A stretch of DNA of 64,000 bases, taken from NCBI GenBank assembly GCA_045576455.1, contig JAZNGM010000027.1, positions 1 to 64,000 of the forward strand, in the 5' to 3' direction. The translations under genes were made by a program, and so were the position numbers. Within the stretch, counting starts at the first letter, position 1. Every line of letters starts with the position of its first letter. The notes below the pieces were generated by a model. The model saw only the letters and a list, made by a program, of their open reading frames with translations, did not search any database and was not told where the DNA came from. The DNA comes from RGIG4034 sp045576455 (GTDB lineage Bacteria; Bacillota; Clostridia; Lachnospirales; Lachnospiraceae). Positions 52,720-62,538 of this stretch are shown piece after piece.

Positions 52720-53106
52720 ATGAATAATAGGGAACTGGGCAAAAAGTATGAAGATATTGCAATGCAGTATCTTGAAAAAACAGGATTTAAGATTCTTGAA
52801 AGAAACTATAGGATTAGGACAGGGGAAATTGACATTATTGCTTTAAAGCCCGTTTGTTATAATAAAAAGATAAATGAATTACATTTGATAGAAGTAAAAT
52901 TCCGCCGTAATTTAAGTTGCGGATTACCGGAAGAAGCCGTGGGCATTAAAAAGCAAAAACAAATCTGTAAAGTATATGATTATTATAGATTAACACATCC
53001 TAAATATAACGACTGTCAGGTATGTTTTGATATAGTAGCAATTAATGGTGTTAATATTAATTTTTATGAAAATGTTTTTTATTACAGTTCTAATGCACTT
53101 TTTTAG
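52720..53106 (+). CDS. YraN family (UPF0102) nuclease-like protein
   Basis: A 128-residue protein with the restriction-endonuclease-like fold pattern: RNYRIRTGEIDIIAL and LIEVKFR supply the D...ExK residues. Members probably act in DNA processing or uptake. It starts four bases after the FlhX stop, with no separate strong ribosome binding site. It ends the translation-secretion cluster. Confidence 0.9.
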   Translation: MNNRELGKKYEDIAMQYLEKTGFKILERNYRIRTGEIDIIALKPVCYNKKINELHLIEVKFRRNLSCGLPEEAVGIKKQKQICKVYDYYRLTHPKYNDCQVCFDIVAINGVNINFYENVFYYSSNALF

Positions 53107-53119
53107 GAGATAGATTACT

Positions 53120-53956
53120 ATGCAGTTAAATATAAAAAGTAAAACCATGAATGAACATAATATAAATAATGTAAAAGTACTTACGTTTAAAGACTGGGAA
53201 AAGTATGAATTTATGAAACATATTTTTACAACCAGAAAAGGTGGCGTAAGTAAGGGTGAGTTTGCTGAAATGAATTTAAGCTATACCCGGGGAGATGATA
53301 AGCATGCTGTTGATATCAATTATAAAATTATAGCTCAAGTCATGGAATCGGATATAGCTGATTTTGTTTGTTCCGATCAAACGCATACGGATAATATAAA
53401 AATTGTAACGGGAAAAGACCGGGGGAAAGGAACGGTGCTTCCCCGTGACTATACGGATGTAGACGGACTTCTCACAAATGAAGAAGAACTTGTTTTGGGC
53501 TGTTTTTTTGCAGACTGTGTTCCTATTTACTTCATGGATCCTAAAAAAAAGGTGATTGGGATTTGTCATTCGGGCTGGCGGGGTACGGTTAAAAAGATTG
53601 CGGTAAAAATGGTACAACTGATGGAGAAAGAATTCCATTCGGATATTAAGGATATTCATGCGGCAATAGGACCTTCCATATGTAAAAATTGCTATGAAGT
53701 AAGTTATGATGTTTACAAGGAATTTATCGGTTTACCTTATATGGAACAAATTATAACAGATAAAGGAAATGGCAAATACCTTCTTGATTTGTGGAAAGCT
53801 AATGAATGTATGCTTCTTTACGCAGGATTAAGTGCTAAGAATATTGTCGTGACGGATATATGTACCGCTTGTAATAGCGAGATACTTTTTTCGCATCGTA
53901 AAACCGGTGGAAAAAGAGGAAATTTGGGAGCTTTTGTAAAAATAAGAAAATCTTAA
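53120..53956 (+). CDS. pgeF: Peptidoglycan editing factor PgeF (YfiH/laccase-domain)
   Basis: A 278-residue protein of the YfiH/YlmD family. Metal and substrate residues appear in CSDQTHTDNI-type, CFFADCVPIYF, CHSGWRGTVKKI and GPSICKNCYEV blocks. PgeF prevents misincorporation of non-alanine residues into peptidoglycan; an adenosine or purine nucleoside phosphorylase activity has also been described for the family. AGGAGA lies nine bases upstream. The two-component system follows after a 63-base gap. Confidence 0.92.
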   Translation: MQLNIKSKTMNEHNINNVKVLTFKDWEKYEFMKHIFTTRKGGVSKGEFAEMNLSYTRGDDKHAVDINYKIIAQVMESDIADFVCSDQTHTDNIKIVTGKDRGKGTVLPRDYTDVDGLLTNEEELVLGCFFADCVPIYFMDPKKKVIGICHSGWRGTVKKIAVKMVQLMEKEFHSDIKDIHAAIGPSICKNCYEVSYDVYKEFIGLPYMEQIITDKGNGKYLLDLWKANECMLLYAGLSAKNIVVTDICTACNSEILFSHRKTGGKRGNLGAFVKIRKS

Positions 53957-54019
53957 GAAAGTATAGCGTATAAGTTAAACTCATTGTGTTTTAATATAGG
54001 TATATGAGGAGGATAAATT

Positions 54020-54715
54020 ATGAAAATACTGGTTTGTGATGATGATAAGGAAATTGTAGATGCAATAGAGATATATTTAAAACAGGAAGATTATGAAGTA
54101 GTTAAAGCATACGATGGTTATGATGCTATCGATATTGTTAAGAACGACGCTATAGATTTATTGATTTTGGATATCATGATGCCCATGTTGGATGGAATCA
54201 GTACGGCACTTAGAATACGCGAATTCAGTACCATTCCGATTATCATCCTTTCTGCAAAATCGCAGGATATGGATAAAATCATGGGCTTAAATATGGGAGC
54301 GGACGATTATATTACAAAGCCGTTTAATCCGTTAGAGCTTTTAGCACGTGTCAAATCACAATTAAGAAGATATAAGAAATTAAGCAGCCATACGGAAGAT
54401 GACAGTGAAATATATTCCGTGGGTGGATTGGTTATTAATGATTCTACCAAAGAGGTTAATGTTGACGGCGATATTATTAAGCTGACTCCTATGGAATATA
54501 ATATTCTTCTTTTGCTGGTTAAAAATCAGGGAAAAGTTTTTTCGATTAAGAATATTTATGAGCAAATATGGAATGAAGAAGCTATCGGTGCCGATAACAC
54601 CGTTGCCGTACATATCAGACATATTAGGGAAAAAATAGAAGTGAATCCACGCGATCCGAAGTATCTTAAAGTAGTTTGGGGCGTTGGATATAAAATTGAA
54701 CGACATGAAGGTTAG
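54020..54715 (+). CDS. Response regulator, OmpR/PhoB (VanR-like) type
   Basis: A 231-residue two-domain regulator. Receiver: acidic triad in CDDDKE, phospho-acceptor Asp51 in LILDIMMPMLDG, and Lys in ADDYITKPFNP. C-terminal winged helix begins near KEVNVDGDIIKLTPMEYNIL and ends with the VWGVGYKIER beta-hairpin. GAGGAGG precedes the ATG. It is transcribed with the sensor kinase four bases downstream. Confidence 0.96.
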   Translation: MKILVCDDDKEIVDAIEIYLKQEDYEVVKAYDGYDAIDIVKNDAIDLLILDIMMPMLDGISTALRIREFSTIPIIILSAKSQDMDKIMGLNMGADDYITKPFNPLELLARVKSQLRRYKKLSSHTEDDSEIYSVGGLVINDSTKEVNVDGDIIKLTPMEYNILLLLVKNQGKVFSIKNIYEQIWNEEAIGADNTVAVHIRHIREKIEVNPRDPKYLKVVWGVGYKIERHEG

Positions 54716-54719
54716 TTAA

Positions 54720-57164
54720 ATGGAAACAAAAAAGAGCAGACTGAATAAAATCATAAAACAAATTATGGCGATTAGTTTTTCGCTCTTTTTTACGTGCTTT
54801 TTTATATTATTTTATGAAGCGGTTAAAAACAATAAAAGTATTCCATACATTATGGAAGATGAGAGTGTAAAGGAAAGTTTTGAAGATACATCCGATTTTC
54901 AAGCATTAATAAAGGAGTTTGTTGAAAAGACAATACGCTATGTAGTTATATGCGACCAATTTGAAACGGATGGAGAATTTGACCGTTTTAAGGAAATTGA
55001 TATTTTTCAGTATGCTACCCGAAAAGAATTAGGAAAATTACGAATTCCGAGAAAAGTGGCTTCCTATTATCTTGATGACTTAATTAATTGGGGTAAATCA
55101 GGAGTGGAATTATACTTCGCTGATTATAACGAATATGAGCAAATGTATAATGATGCAAAGCTATCTCCTGAGTTTAATAATAATACTAATAATACTAATA
55201 TTAATAATAATAATTTTGTTGTTGAATATGATTTTCCTTATGAAAACAATAATAAACTGGTTAACATTTTATTGGATGAATTATATTATCCGACGGATCA
55301 AAGTCCTTTAATTTTGCATAGTGATACGTTTTCAGAGTTTGCCCAACATAGCGAATATTTACAGGAAACGGTAGAGGATATTTCTTATAATTTTGAGCAG
55401 TATCAGAAATTATCCCAAGTTTTGAAAAAAAGTAATTTTAAATATTATATTGCATATTTTTACAATAACGACTGGCAGGTATATACCAATTGTTTAAAAG
55501 GACGAGTTATAAACAGAAATGCTACGCTGGATGAAATTAACCAGTATTTTCTTAATAACGGAAGATACATCTACTGCAACTACGATAATTTAACAGCAGT
55601 GTCCAATATTGGTGTTTCCCCGGAAGTTGTATGGAATGAAATTAACGATTATTATTATGCATACCCTAACAGTAATATCAGAATGTGGTTTGGGGTTGAT
55701 ACTGATTATTTGGTAAAAGACATTTTTAGCAGGTATAAAGAGAGTTATACGGATTCTTTTAACATATTCAGGGTAATCGTTATGCTTGGTACAGCATTTG
55801 GAATGATTTCGCTTATCATGCTGGTAGTACTTTCGTTAAAAGAACCGGTTATTAGTGAAAAAATACGTATTATTGATCATTTGAAAACCGAAATTATTAT
55901 GCTTATCGGCTTGGGGTCAATTGCCTTATTCATGTTTGTTACGCTTAAAATATCTGATCTTTTGAAGGATTATATGTACTTTAATACCTTTATCGGATAT
56001 GGTATTGACAAATTTATTACCATCATGTGTCTGATGGGTGTAAGTTATGTTTTTATTAATTATATTCTCCATATATATTTAGCTTTCATACGACGTATAA
56101 AGAAGAATGAACTTCTTAAAGAATCAATAATTAAATCCTTTTACGATATTTGCGTATACACTTTTTATCACCCGAGAATTTTAATACGTACGCTGATTCC
56201 GTACATAGGGTTTACGGTAATAAATATTGTACTTATATTAAATATTATAACGGTTAATTTTGCTTTTATTTTTCCTACCGTAATTTTAAACCTCTATGTA
56301 GGATATAAGCTTTTTAAAAGCAATAAGATGCGCATAAGCATTATGGAAGGTATAAAGCAAATACAAAATGGGAATTTAGACCATAAGATTAATTTAGAAT
56401 TTATGCGTGGAGATAATCTTATGGTTGCAGAAGCCATTAACGAAATGGGAGATGGTATTAAATTGGCAGTTGAGTCCAGTATGAAGGACGAAAAAATGAA
56501 AGCCGATATTATTACGAACGTTTCCCATGATATTAAAACACCGCTTACTTCTATTATTAGTTATATAGATCTGATTAAACGGGAAGAAATCTATAATGAA
56601 AAGGTACTTGAATATGTTAATATTCTTGACGCGAAATCACAACGGTTAAAACAGCTTACAGATGATTTGGTTGAAGCATCCAAGATTTCATCGGGTAATA
56701 TTTCCCTTGTGCTGGACCGTATTGATTTGGTACAGATGATTATTCAGGCAGAGGGCGAATTTGAAGAAAAATTTGAGGATCATCATCTTAATGTTGTTAT
56801 TGAAGTGCCGGATGAGCCGGTATATATTCTTGCAGATAGCAGAAGAATATGGAGAATTTTTGAAAACCTGTTCATGAATATTATTAAATATGCAATGAAA
56901 GATACCCGGGTTTACATTTCACTTAATGTGGTTGATGATGAAGCACAGCTTTCGTTTAAAAATATTTCGAGTGAAAAGCTGGAGCTTAATGCAAATGATC
57001 TTACGGAGCGTTTTATAAGAGGAGATGCATCCAGAAGTACAGAAGGAAGCGGGCTGGGGTTATTTATCTCTAAGAGTTTAACACAATTACTGGGTGGTAA
57101 ATTCGATGTATATCTGGATGGCGATTTGTTTAAGGTAATTATTTCGTTTTCCATTGACAAATAA
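54720..57164 (+). CDS. Large multi-pass sensor histidine kinase (VanS-like)
   Basis: An 814-residue kinase. One N-terminal membrane segment (about 14-33), a long extracellular region (about 34-345) with an Asn/Thr run NNNTNNTNINNNN at 153-165, then a membrane block of about six segments (345-535), then a cytoplasmic kinase core. The phospho-acceptor His603 is in NVSHDIKTPLTSIISY; ATP-binding boxes are NLFMNIIKYAM and GSGLGLFISKS. The core resembles VanS-type kinases, but the extracellular domain is unlike VanS. No van, bac or transporter genes adjoin it, so the signal is unknown; cell-wall stress is a reasonable guess. Confidence 0.93.
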   Translation: METKKSRLNKIIKQIMAISFSLFFTCFFILFYEAVKNNKSIPYIMEDESVKESFEDTSDFQALIKEFVEKTIRYVVICDQFETDGEFDRFKEIDIFQYATRKELGKLRIPRKVASYYLDDLINWGKSGVELYFADYNEYEQMYNDAKLSPEFNNNTNNTNINNNNFVVEYDFPYENNNKLVNILLDELYYPTDQSPLILHSDTFSEFAQHSEYLQETVEDISYNFEQYQKLSQVLKKSNFKYYIAYFYNNDWQVYTNCLKGRVINRNATLDEINQYFLNNGRYIYCNYDNLTAVSNIGVSPEVVWNEINDYYYAYPNSNIRMWFGVDTDYLVKDIFSRYKESYTDSFNIFRVIVMLGTAFGMISLIMLVVLSLKEPVISEKIRIIDHLKTEIIMLIGLGSIALFMFVTLKISDLLKDYMYFNTFIGYGIDKFITIMCLMGVSYVFINYILHIYLAFIRRIKKNELLKESIIKSFYDICVYTFYHPRILIRTLIPYIGFTVINIVLILNIITVNFAFIFPTVILNLYVGYKLFKSNKMRISIMEGIKQIQNGNLDHKINLEFMRGDNLMVAEAINEMGDGIKLAVESSMKDEKMKADIITNVSHDIKTPLTSIISYIDLIKREEIYNEKVLEYVNILDAKSQRLKQLTDDLVEASKISSGNISLVLDRIDLVQMIIQAEGEFEEKFEDHHLNVVIEVPDEPVYILADSRRIWRIFENLFMNIIKYAMKDTRVYISLNVVDDEAQLSFKNISSEKLELNANDLTERFIRGDASRSTEGSGLGLFISKSLTQLLGGKFDVYLDGDLFKVIISFSIDK

Positions 57165-57181
57165 TGCTGAAATGCTATAAT
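57154..57181 (+). promoter_or_regulatory. Promoter of tyrS
   Basis: TTGACA (57154-57159) and TATAAT (57176-57181), 16-base spacer, overlapping the end of the kinase gene. The leader is only ~45 bases, so there is no room for a T-box. Confidence 0.82.
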
Positions 57182-57228
57182 ACATCAGACAATGTGTAAC
57201 AAGTACACATGCTATTTGGAGGATAATT

Positions 57229-58452
57229 ATGACTATTTTTGATGAACTTAAAGAAAGAGGATTGCTTGCCCAATTAACGGATGAAGAAGAGATTAAGGAA
57301 TTAATTAATAACGGAAAAGCAACCTTTTATATAGGTTTTGACCCAACGGCTGACAGTCTTCATGTAGGTCATTTCATGGCATTATGCTTAATGAAGCGTT
57401 TACAGATGGCAGGTAACAAACCGATAGCTTTAATTGGTGGCGGTACTGCCATGATAGGTGATCCGAGCGGAAGAAACGACATGCGTAAGATGATGACCAA
57501 AGAAACTATCGAGCATAACGTGGCTTGCTTTAAAGAACAGATTAGTAAGTTTATTGATTTTTCTGACGGTAAAGCAATGCTTGTTAACAACGCCGATTGG
57601 TTACTTGATCTTAATTATGTTGATTTTATCGGAAATGTGGGAGGCTGTTTCTCCGTTAATAAAATGCTTGCTGCAGAATGTTATAAGCAACGTATGGAAA
57701 AAGGTCTTACTTTCCTTGAGTTCAACTATATGATTATGCAGAGTTATGACTTCTTTAAGCTTTACACGGATTATGGATGTAATATGCAGTTCGGCGGTGA
57801 TGACCAGTGGAGTAATATGCTTGGCGGTACTGAACTTATCCGTAAAAAACTTGGTAAAGATGCATATGCCATGACAATAACACTTCTTCTTAACTCAGAA
57901 GGTAAGAAGATGGGTAAAACACAGTCCGGCGCAGTTTGGCTTGATCCTAACAAGACATCTCCTTATGAATTCTATCAGTATTGGAGAAATGTTGGCGACG
58001 CGGACGTATTAAAATGTATCCGTATGCTTACATTCCTTCCGTTAGAAGAAATCAAACAAATGGATAACTGGGAAGGAAGCCAGCTTAATGAAGCAAAAGA
58101 TATTCTTGCATATGAACTTACAAAACTTGTTCATGGTGAAGAAGAAGCAGATAAAGCAAGAGAAGCTTCAAAAGCGTTATTTGCATCAGGCGGAAGTATT
58201 GAAAATATGCCTAAAGTAGTTTTGGAAGATAATGATTTCACAGATGGAAGCATTGATATCCTTAATCTTCTTGTAACTGCTAAAATGGCTGCATCAAGAT
58301 CGGAAGCACGTAGAGCGGTAGAGCAGGGTGGTGTATCTGTAAATAATGAGAAAGTTACGGATATCAAGATGGCTTATACCAAAGAAGATATTAATAAAGA
58401 AGATTTCATTGTTAAAAAAGGTAAAAAAACCTTTATGAAAATTGAAGCATAG
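57229..58452 (+). CDS. tyrS: Tyrosine--tRNA ligase
   Basis: Class I synthetase, 407 residues (TyrRS type 1). HIGH-like motif is HVGHF in DPTADSLHVGHF; the second motif is KMGKT in GKKMGKTQSG; tyrosine-binding QFGGDDQW is intact. A C-terminal S4-like RNA-binding domain (about 340-405) is present. GGAGG precedes the ATG. Confidence 0.97.
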   Translation: MTIFDELKERGLLAQLTDEEEIKELINNGKATFYIGFDPTADSLHVGHFMALCLMKRLQMAGNKPIALIGGGTAMIGDPSGRNDMRKMMTKETIEHNVACFKEQISKFIDFSDGKAMLVNNADWLLDLNYVDFIGNVGGCFSVNKMLAAECYKQRMEKGLTFLEFNYMIMQSYDFFKLYTDYGCNMQFGGDDQWSNMLGGTELIRKKLGKDAYAMTITLLLNSEGKKMGKTQSGAVWLDPNKTSPYEFYQYWRNVGDADVLKCIRMLTFLPLEEIKQMDNWEGSQLNEAKDILAYELTKLVHGEEEADKAREASKALFASGGSIENMPKVVLEDNDFTDGSIDILNLLVTAKMAASRSEARRAVEQGGVSVNNEKVTDIKMAYTKEDINKEDFIVKKGKKTFMKIEA

Positions 58453-58462
58453 TATATATTAA

Positions 58463-58497
58463 AAAAGGCGCAAGTTGATTAAAAACTTGCGCCTTTT
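58463..58497. terminator. Bidirectional terminator between tyrS and prs
   Basis: AAAAGGCGCAAGTT (58463-58476) pairs with AACTTGCGCCTTTT (58484-58497) around a 7-base loop; A/T tracts on both sides serve the two convergent genes. Confidence 0.93.
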
Positions 58498-58516
58498 ATA
58501 TATTATTTTTGTTTTT

Positions 58517-59704
58517 CTAGAAGTTTACTTCTTCGCGGGCATTGTAAAGAGCGAGTACTTTCTGTATTTTTTCTGTTGGTGTCATAACATTACCAAGAGA
58601 AATGTCATGATTCATGAAATCTATAATGGAAGCCAGGAACTTGCTCATATCTGCCTCCAGGTAATAAGGACGGCTTAATAATTCTTCCGGTCTGTAATTT
58701 AAATTGGTAGAAATTACTTTATCAAAGTAACATTTTTCATATGCCTTATCAAATTCTTCAAGACCGTTGGTAAATAAACCGAAGGTACAACAGATGAATA
58801 CACGTTTTGCATTACGTTGTTTTAGTTGTCTTGCAGTATCAATCATGCTTTCGCCGGAAGAAATGATGTCGTCAATAATAATTACATCTTTTCCGTCTAT
58901 ATTATCTCCTAAGAATTCATGAGAGATAATCGGATTTTTTCCATTTACAATTTTTGTATAATCCCTGCGCTTATAGAACATGCCGGTGTCAACACCTAAT
59001 ACACTGGCAAAATATACGGCACGGGAAAGAGCACCTTCATCAGGGCTTATTACTATAGTATGTTCTTTATCAATAATTAAGTCCTTTTCATTACTGAGAA
59101 GTGCTTTCGCAAATTGATAAGCCGGTGTAAAGTTGTCAAACCCTCCCAAAGGGGTAGCGTTTTGTACGCGTGGATCATGTGCATCGAAAGTAATAAAGTT
59201 ATCAACACCCATTGAATAGAGCTCTTCCAACATATATGCGCAATCTAAGGATTCGCGTCCATAACGTTTATGCTGTCTGCCTTCGTAAAGGAACGGCATA
59301 ATAATATTTATTCTATGTGCTTTACCTTCAGCGGCTGCAATAATTCTTTTTAAATCCTGATAGTGGTCATCCGGGGATTTATGATTAATGAAACCGTTCA
59401 TATTGTAGGTAATACTGTAATTACATACATCAACTAAAATAAACAAATCTTTACCACGTATAGATTCTGATACAACAGCTTTTGCTTCTCCGCTTCTGAA
59501 ACGTGGAATAGATACGTCTAAAAGATAGTTGTTCTCAATATAGCCAAGAAGGGCCGGGTCGGATTTATGCACATTGTTGATGGTTTTTCTGAAATCAACA
59601 AGATAATCATTAACCTGTTTACCAATTGTATACGCACTGTCTAATGCGACAATTTTTAATGGTGCAACCGGCATAGCATTTTTTAACTCATATAAATTAG
59701 GCAT
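58517..59704 (-). CDS. prs: Ribose-phosphate pyrophosphokinase (PRPP synthetase)
   Basis: Makes PRPP from ribose 5-phosphate and ATP for nucleotide, histidine and tryptophan synthesis. About 395 residues, longer than the classical ~315. Present are MPFLYEGRQHKRYGRES (with the Arg-rich ATP-loop position), FITFDAHDPRV, the VISPDEGALSRAV block and the PRPP loop VIIIDDIISSGES. ATG 59704 is supported by AGGAGG upstream; the longer frame has no binding site. This belongs to the long clostridial form, of which a second standard Prs may exist elsewhere. Confidence 0.88.
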   Translation of the reverse strand: MPNLYELKNAMPVAPLKIVALDSAYTIGKQVNDYLVDFRKTINNVHKSDPALLGYIENNYLLDVSIPRFRSGEAKAVVSESIRGKDLFILVDVCNYSITYNMNGFINHKSPDDHYQDLKRIIAAAEGKAHRINIIMPFLYEGRQHKRYGRESLDCAYMLEELYSMGVDNFITFDAHDPRVQNATPLGGFDNFTPAYQFAKALLSNEKDLIIDKEHTIVISPDEGALSRAVYFASVLGVDTGMFYKRRDYTKIVNGKNPIISHEFLGDNIDGKDVIIIDDIISSGESMIDTARQLKQRNAKRVFICCTFGLFTNGLEEFDKAYEKCYFDKVISTNLNYRPEELLSRPYYLEADMSKFLASIIDFMNHDISLGNVMTPTEKIQKVLALYNAREEVNF

Positions 59705-59738
59705 ATAAACCTCCTGAATATGTTCTGATACCATATCA

Positions 59739-59767
59739 TTTATATCATTATGGTAGTGACACGTCAA
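59739..59767 (-). promoter_or_regulatory. Promoter of prs
   Basis: Read on the minus strand: TTGACG (59767-59762), 17-base spacer, TATAAA (59744-59739). Confidence 0.7.
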
Positions 59768-59784
59768 GGAATTTCTAGTAGAAT
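59756..59784 (+). promoter_or_regulatory. Promoter of the DUF512-der operon
   Basis: GTGACA (59756-59761) and TAGAAT (59779-59784), 17-base spacer. Its -35 box directly abuts the -35 box of the divergent prs promoter. Confidence 0.65.
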
Positions 59785-59838
59785 GGACATAAGAAAAAGG
59801 CAGATAACTGCCTAATATGTCATGAAATGAGGATTGTA

Positions 59839-61176
59839 ATGAAAAAGGCAGGACATATCATCAGTGATGTTAAGAAAAAGAGTATTGCCTATAAAAATGG
59901 TATTCAGAAAGGCGATGTTTTATTAAAAATAAATGGTGAAGAAATTATTGATATTTTCGATTATGAATACATGGTCCGGGATGAATTAATAACCTTAACT
60001 TTACAAAGAGAAGATGAGGAATATGAGGTTGTTATTAATAAATATGAAGATGAAGATATCGGTCTTATATTTGAAAACGGTTTAATGGATGAATACCGTT
60101 CATGTCATAACAAATGTATTTTTTGCTTTATTGACCAAATGCCTAAAGGAATGAGGGAAACCTTGTATTTTAAGGATGATGATTCCAGATTATCTTTTTT
60201 ACAGGGTAACTATATAACGTTAACCAATTTGTCGGAGAATGATGTTAACAGAATATGTAAATATCATTTATCACCGATAAACATTTCTTTTCAGACAACA
60301 AATAGGGAATTAAGATGCAAAATGTTAAATAACCGGTTTGCAGGAGATGCTCTTGATATAATTAAGCATTTTGTAGATGCAAATATTACAATGAATGGAC
60401 AAATTGTACTTTGTAAAGGGGTAAATAATGGTGCAGAACTGGAAAAATCCTTAAATGATTTACTTCTGTATGCACCGTTGCTTGAAAGCGTATCCGTTGT
60501 GCCGGTAGGATTAACTAAGTATAGGGACGGTCTATATCCGCTTGAACCGTTTACAAAAGAAGATGCTTTGGAAGTGATTTCGCTTATAGAAAAAGTTCAG
60601 GCTGTAGCAATGGACAAACACGGCATTCATTTCGTCCATGCGAGCGATGAATGGTATATACTTGCGGGGAAAGATCTTCCGCCTGAAGAGAGTTATGATG
60701 GATACCTGCAACTTGAAAATGGTGTAGGCATGATTCGGCTTTTGATAAATGAGTTTGAACTTGCCATGGAAGAGTTGCTAAGTTCACCGAAAAAATTAAA
60801 GCAGTTAAAAAAGAAAAAAGATTTTGTATCAGTTGCTACCGGAAAATTAGCCTATCCGTACCTCAATAAAATGGTAAAAGCATTGAATGAGATTACAGGG
60901 TATGAAAGAATACAAATTTATGAAATAAGAAATGATTTTTTCGGAGAACTCATTACGGTTTCGGGTTTACTTACCGGTCGGGATATATGTAACCAGCTAC
61001 AGGATAAAAAGCTTGGCAGTACATTATTCCTTCCTCAAAATGTATTAAGAAGTGAAGAGGATGTATTCCTTGATGATATGCGTGTAGCTGAGATGGAAAG
61101 TACTTTACATGTCAAAGTGGATATAGTAAAATCAAGCGGATGGGATTTTGTAAATACACTTCTCATGCTAAAATAA
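59839..61176 (+). CDS. DUF512 protein: PDZ plus radical-SAM-like
   Basis: About 445 residues. A short PDZ-like N-terminal part (about 1-70; GIQKGDVLLKINGEEI) precedes a Cys-rich CHNKCIFCFIDQMPKGM block, a CxxxCxxC [4Fe-4S] motif as in radical-SAM enzymes, followed by FLQGNYITLTNL and a long DUF512 C-terminal domain. ATG 59839 follows GAGGA at 59829-59833; an upstream ATG at 59827 is too close to it. Homologs sit next to der in many clostridia. The reaction is unknown. Confidence 0.88.
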   Translation: MKKAGHIISDVKKKSIAYKNGIQKGDVLLKINGEEIIDIFDYEYMVRDELITLTLQREDEEYEVVINKYEDEDIGLIFENGLMDEYRSCHNKCIFCFIDQMPKGMRETLYFKDDDSRLSFLQGNYITLTNLSENDVNRICKYHLSPINISFQTTNRELRCKMLNNRFAGDALDIIKHFVDANITMNGQIVLCKGVNNGAELEKSLNDLLLYAPLLESVSVVPVGLTKYRDGLYPLEPFTKEDALEVISLIEKVQAVAMDKHGIHFVHASDEWYILAGKDLPPEESYDGYLQLENGVGMIRLLINEFELAMEELLSSPKKLKQLKKKKDFVSVATGKLAYPYLNKMVKALNEITGYERIQIYEIRNDFFGELITVSGLLTGRDICNQLQDKKLGSTLFLPQNVLRSEEDVFLDDMRVAEMESTLHVKVDIVKSSGWDFVNTLLMLK

Positions 61177-61200
61177 ACATAATTTTTTAATGGAGATAAT

Positions 61201-62538
61201 ATGGCAAAAAAGAAAAGAAAGCCGATTGTAGCAGTTGTAGGAAGACCTAATGTTGGTAAATCTTCCTTATTCAATTGTCTTGCCGGAAGTAATATTGCAA
61301 TTGTAAAAGATACACCGGGAATAACAAGAGACAGAATATATACAGATGTTACCTGGCTGGATAATCAATTTACCTTAATAGATACAGGCGGTATTGAACC
61401 GGACAGCTCTGATATTATTTTATCACAGATGCGTGAGCAGGCTCAGATTGCGATAGATACTGCAGATGTCATAATCTTTATGGTAGATGTAAAACAAGGA
61501 CTGGTCGATGCGGATTCCAAGGTTGCCGATATGCTCAGACGTTCACAAAAGCCGGTCATTTTAGCAGTCAATAAAGTCGACAGTTATGATAAATATATTG
61601 CAGATGTATATGAATTTTATAACTTAGGTATCGGTGATCCGATACCGATTTCTGCTGCAAACCGTCAGGGACTTGGTGATCTTTTGGATATTGTAGTAAG
61701 TCATTTTAATAATGATGCATCCACGGATGAAGAAGATGAAAGACCGAAAATTGCCATTGTCGGTAAACCGAATGTTGGAAAATCTTCTATTATCAATAAG
61801 CTTATCGGTGAAAACCGTGTTATTGTATCCGATATTGCCGGAACTACACGTGATGCGATTGATACTGAAGTCGTACACAATGGAAAAGAATATGTTTTTA
61901 TTGATACCGCCGGATTAAGACGTAAAAAAACAATCAAAGAAGAACTGGAAAAGTTTATGATTGTCAGAACCGTTAGTGCTGTGGAACGTGCTGATGTGGT
62001 TATTCTTGTTATTGACGCTACCCAAGGAGTGACGGATCAGGATGCAAAAATTGCAGGTATAGCACATGATCGTGGTAAAGGTGTTATTATAGCGGTTAAT
62101 AAATGGGATCTGATAGAAAAAGATAATAAAACCGTTAATGAATTTACTGCAAAAATCAGAGATATCCTTGCTTACATGCCATATGCTGAAATTATATATG
62201 TTTCAGCCATGACTGGTCAGAGAATGCCTAAGTTATATGATATGATAGATATGGTTATTGAAAACCAGACGATGCGTGTCCAAACCGGTGTCTTAAATGA
62301 GATTATGTCTGAAGCGGTTGCAATGCAGCAGCCACCATCGGATAAAGGCAAAAGATTAAGGCTGTACTATATTACACAAGTTTCTGTTAAACCACCTACT
62401 TTTGTAATATTTGTCAATGATAAAGAATTAATGCATTTCTCATATACGCGTTATATTGAGAACAATATAAGAAATGCATTTGGATTTAAAGGCACACCTC
62501 TTAAGTTTATTATAAGAGAACGAAAGGATAATGAATAA
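61201..62538 (+). CDS. der: Ribosome biogenesis GTPase Der
   Basis: Essential GTPase with two tandem G domains for 50S assembly. The 445 residues contain GRPNVGKSSLFN and GKPNVGKSSIIN P-loops, DTGGIE and DTAGLRR switch II, NKVDS and NKWDL specificity motifs, and a C-terminal KH-like domain. GGAG is located before the ATG. It is coupled to plsY by a one-base overlap. Confidence 0.98.
   Translation: MAKKKRKPIVAVVGRPNVGKSSLFNCLAGSNIAIVKDTPGITRDRIYTDVTWLDNQFTLIDTGGIEPDSSDIILSQMREQAQIAIDTADVIIFMVDVKQGLVDADSKVADMLRRSQKPVILAVNKVDSYDKYIADVYEFYNLGIGDPIPISAANRQGLGDLLDIVVSHFNNDASTDEEDERPKIAIVGKPNVGKSSIINKLIGENRVIVSDIAGTTRDAIDTEVVHNGKEYVFIDTAGLRRKKTIKEELEKFMIVRTVSAVERADVVILVIDATQGVTDQDAKIAGIAHDRGKGVIIAVNKWDLIEKDNKTVNEFTAKIRDILAYMPYAEIIYVSAMTGQRMPKLYDMIDMVIENQTMRVQTGVLNEIMSEAVAMQQPPSDKGKRLRLYYITQVSVKPPTFVIFVNDKELMHFSYTRYIENNIRNAFGFKGTPLKFIIRERKDNE

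Noticed and set aside
57165..57228. T-box leader before tyrS
   Set aside because: The leader is only about 45 bases and has no GGTGGTACCGCGG-type motif.
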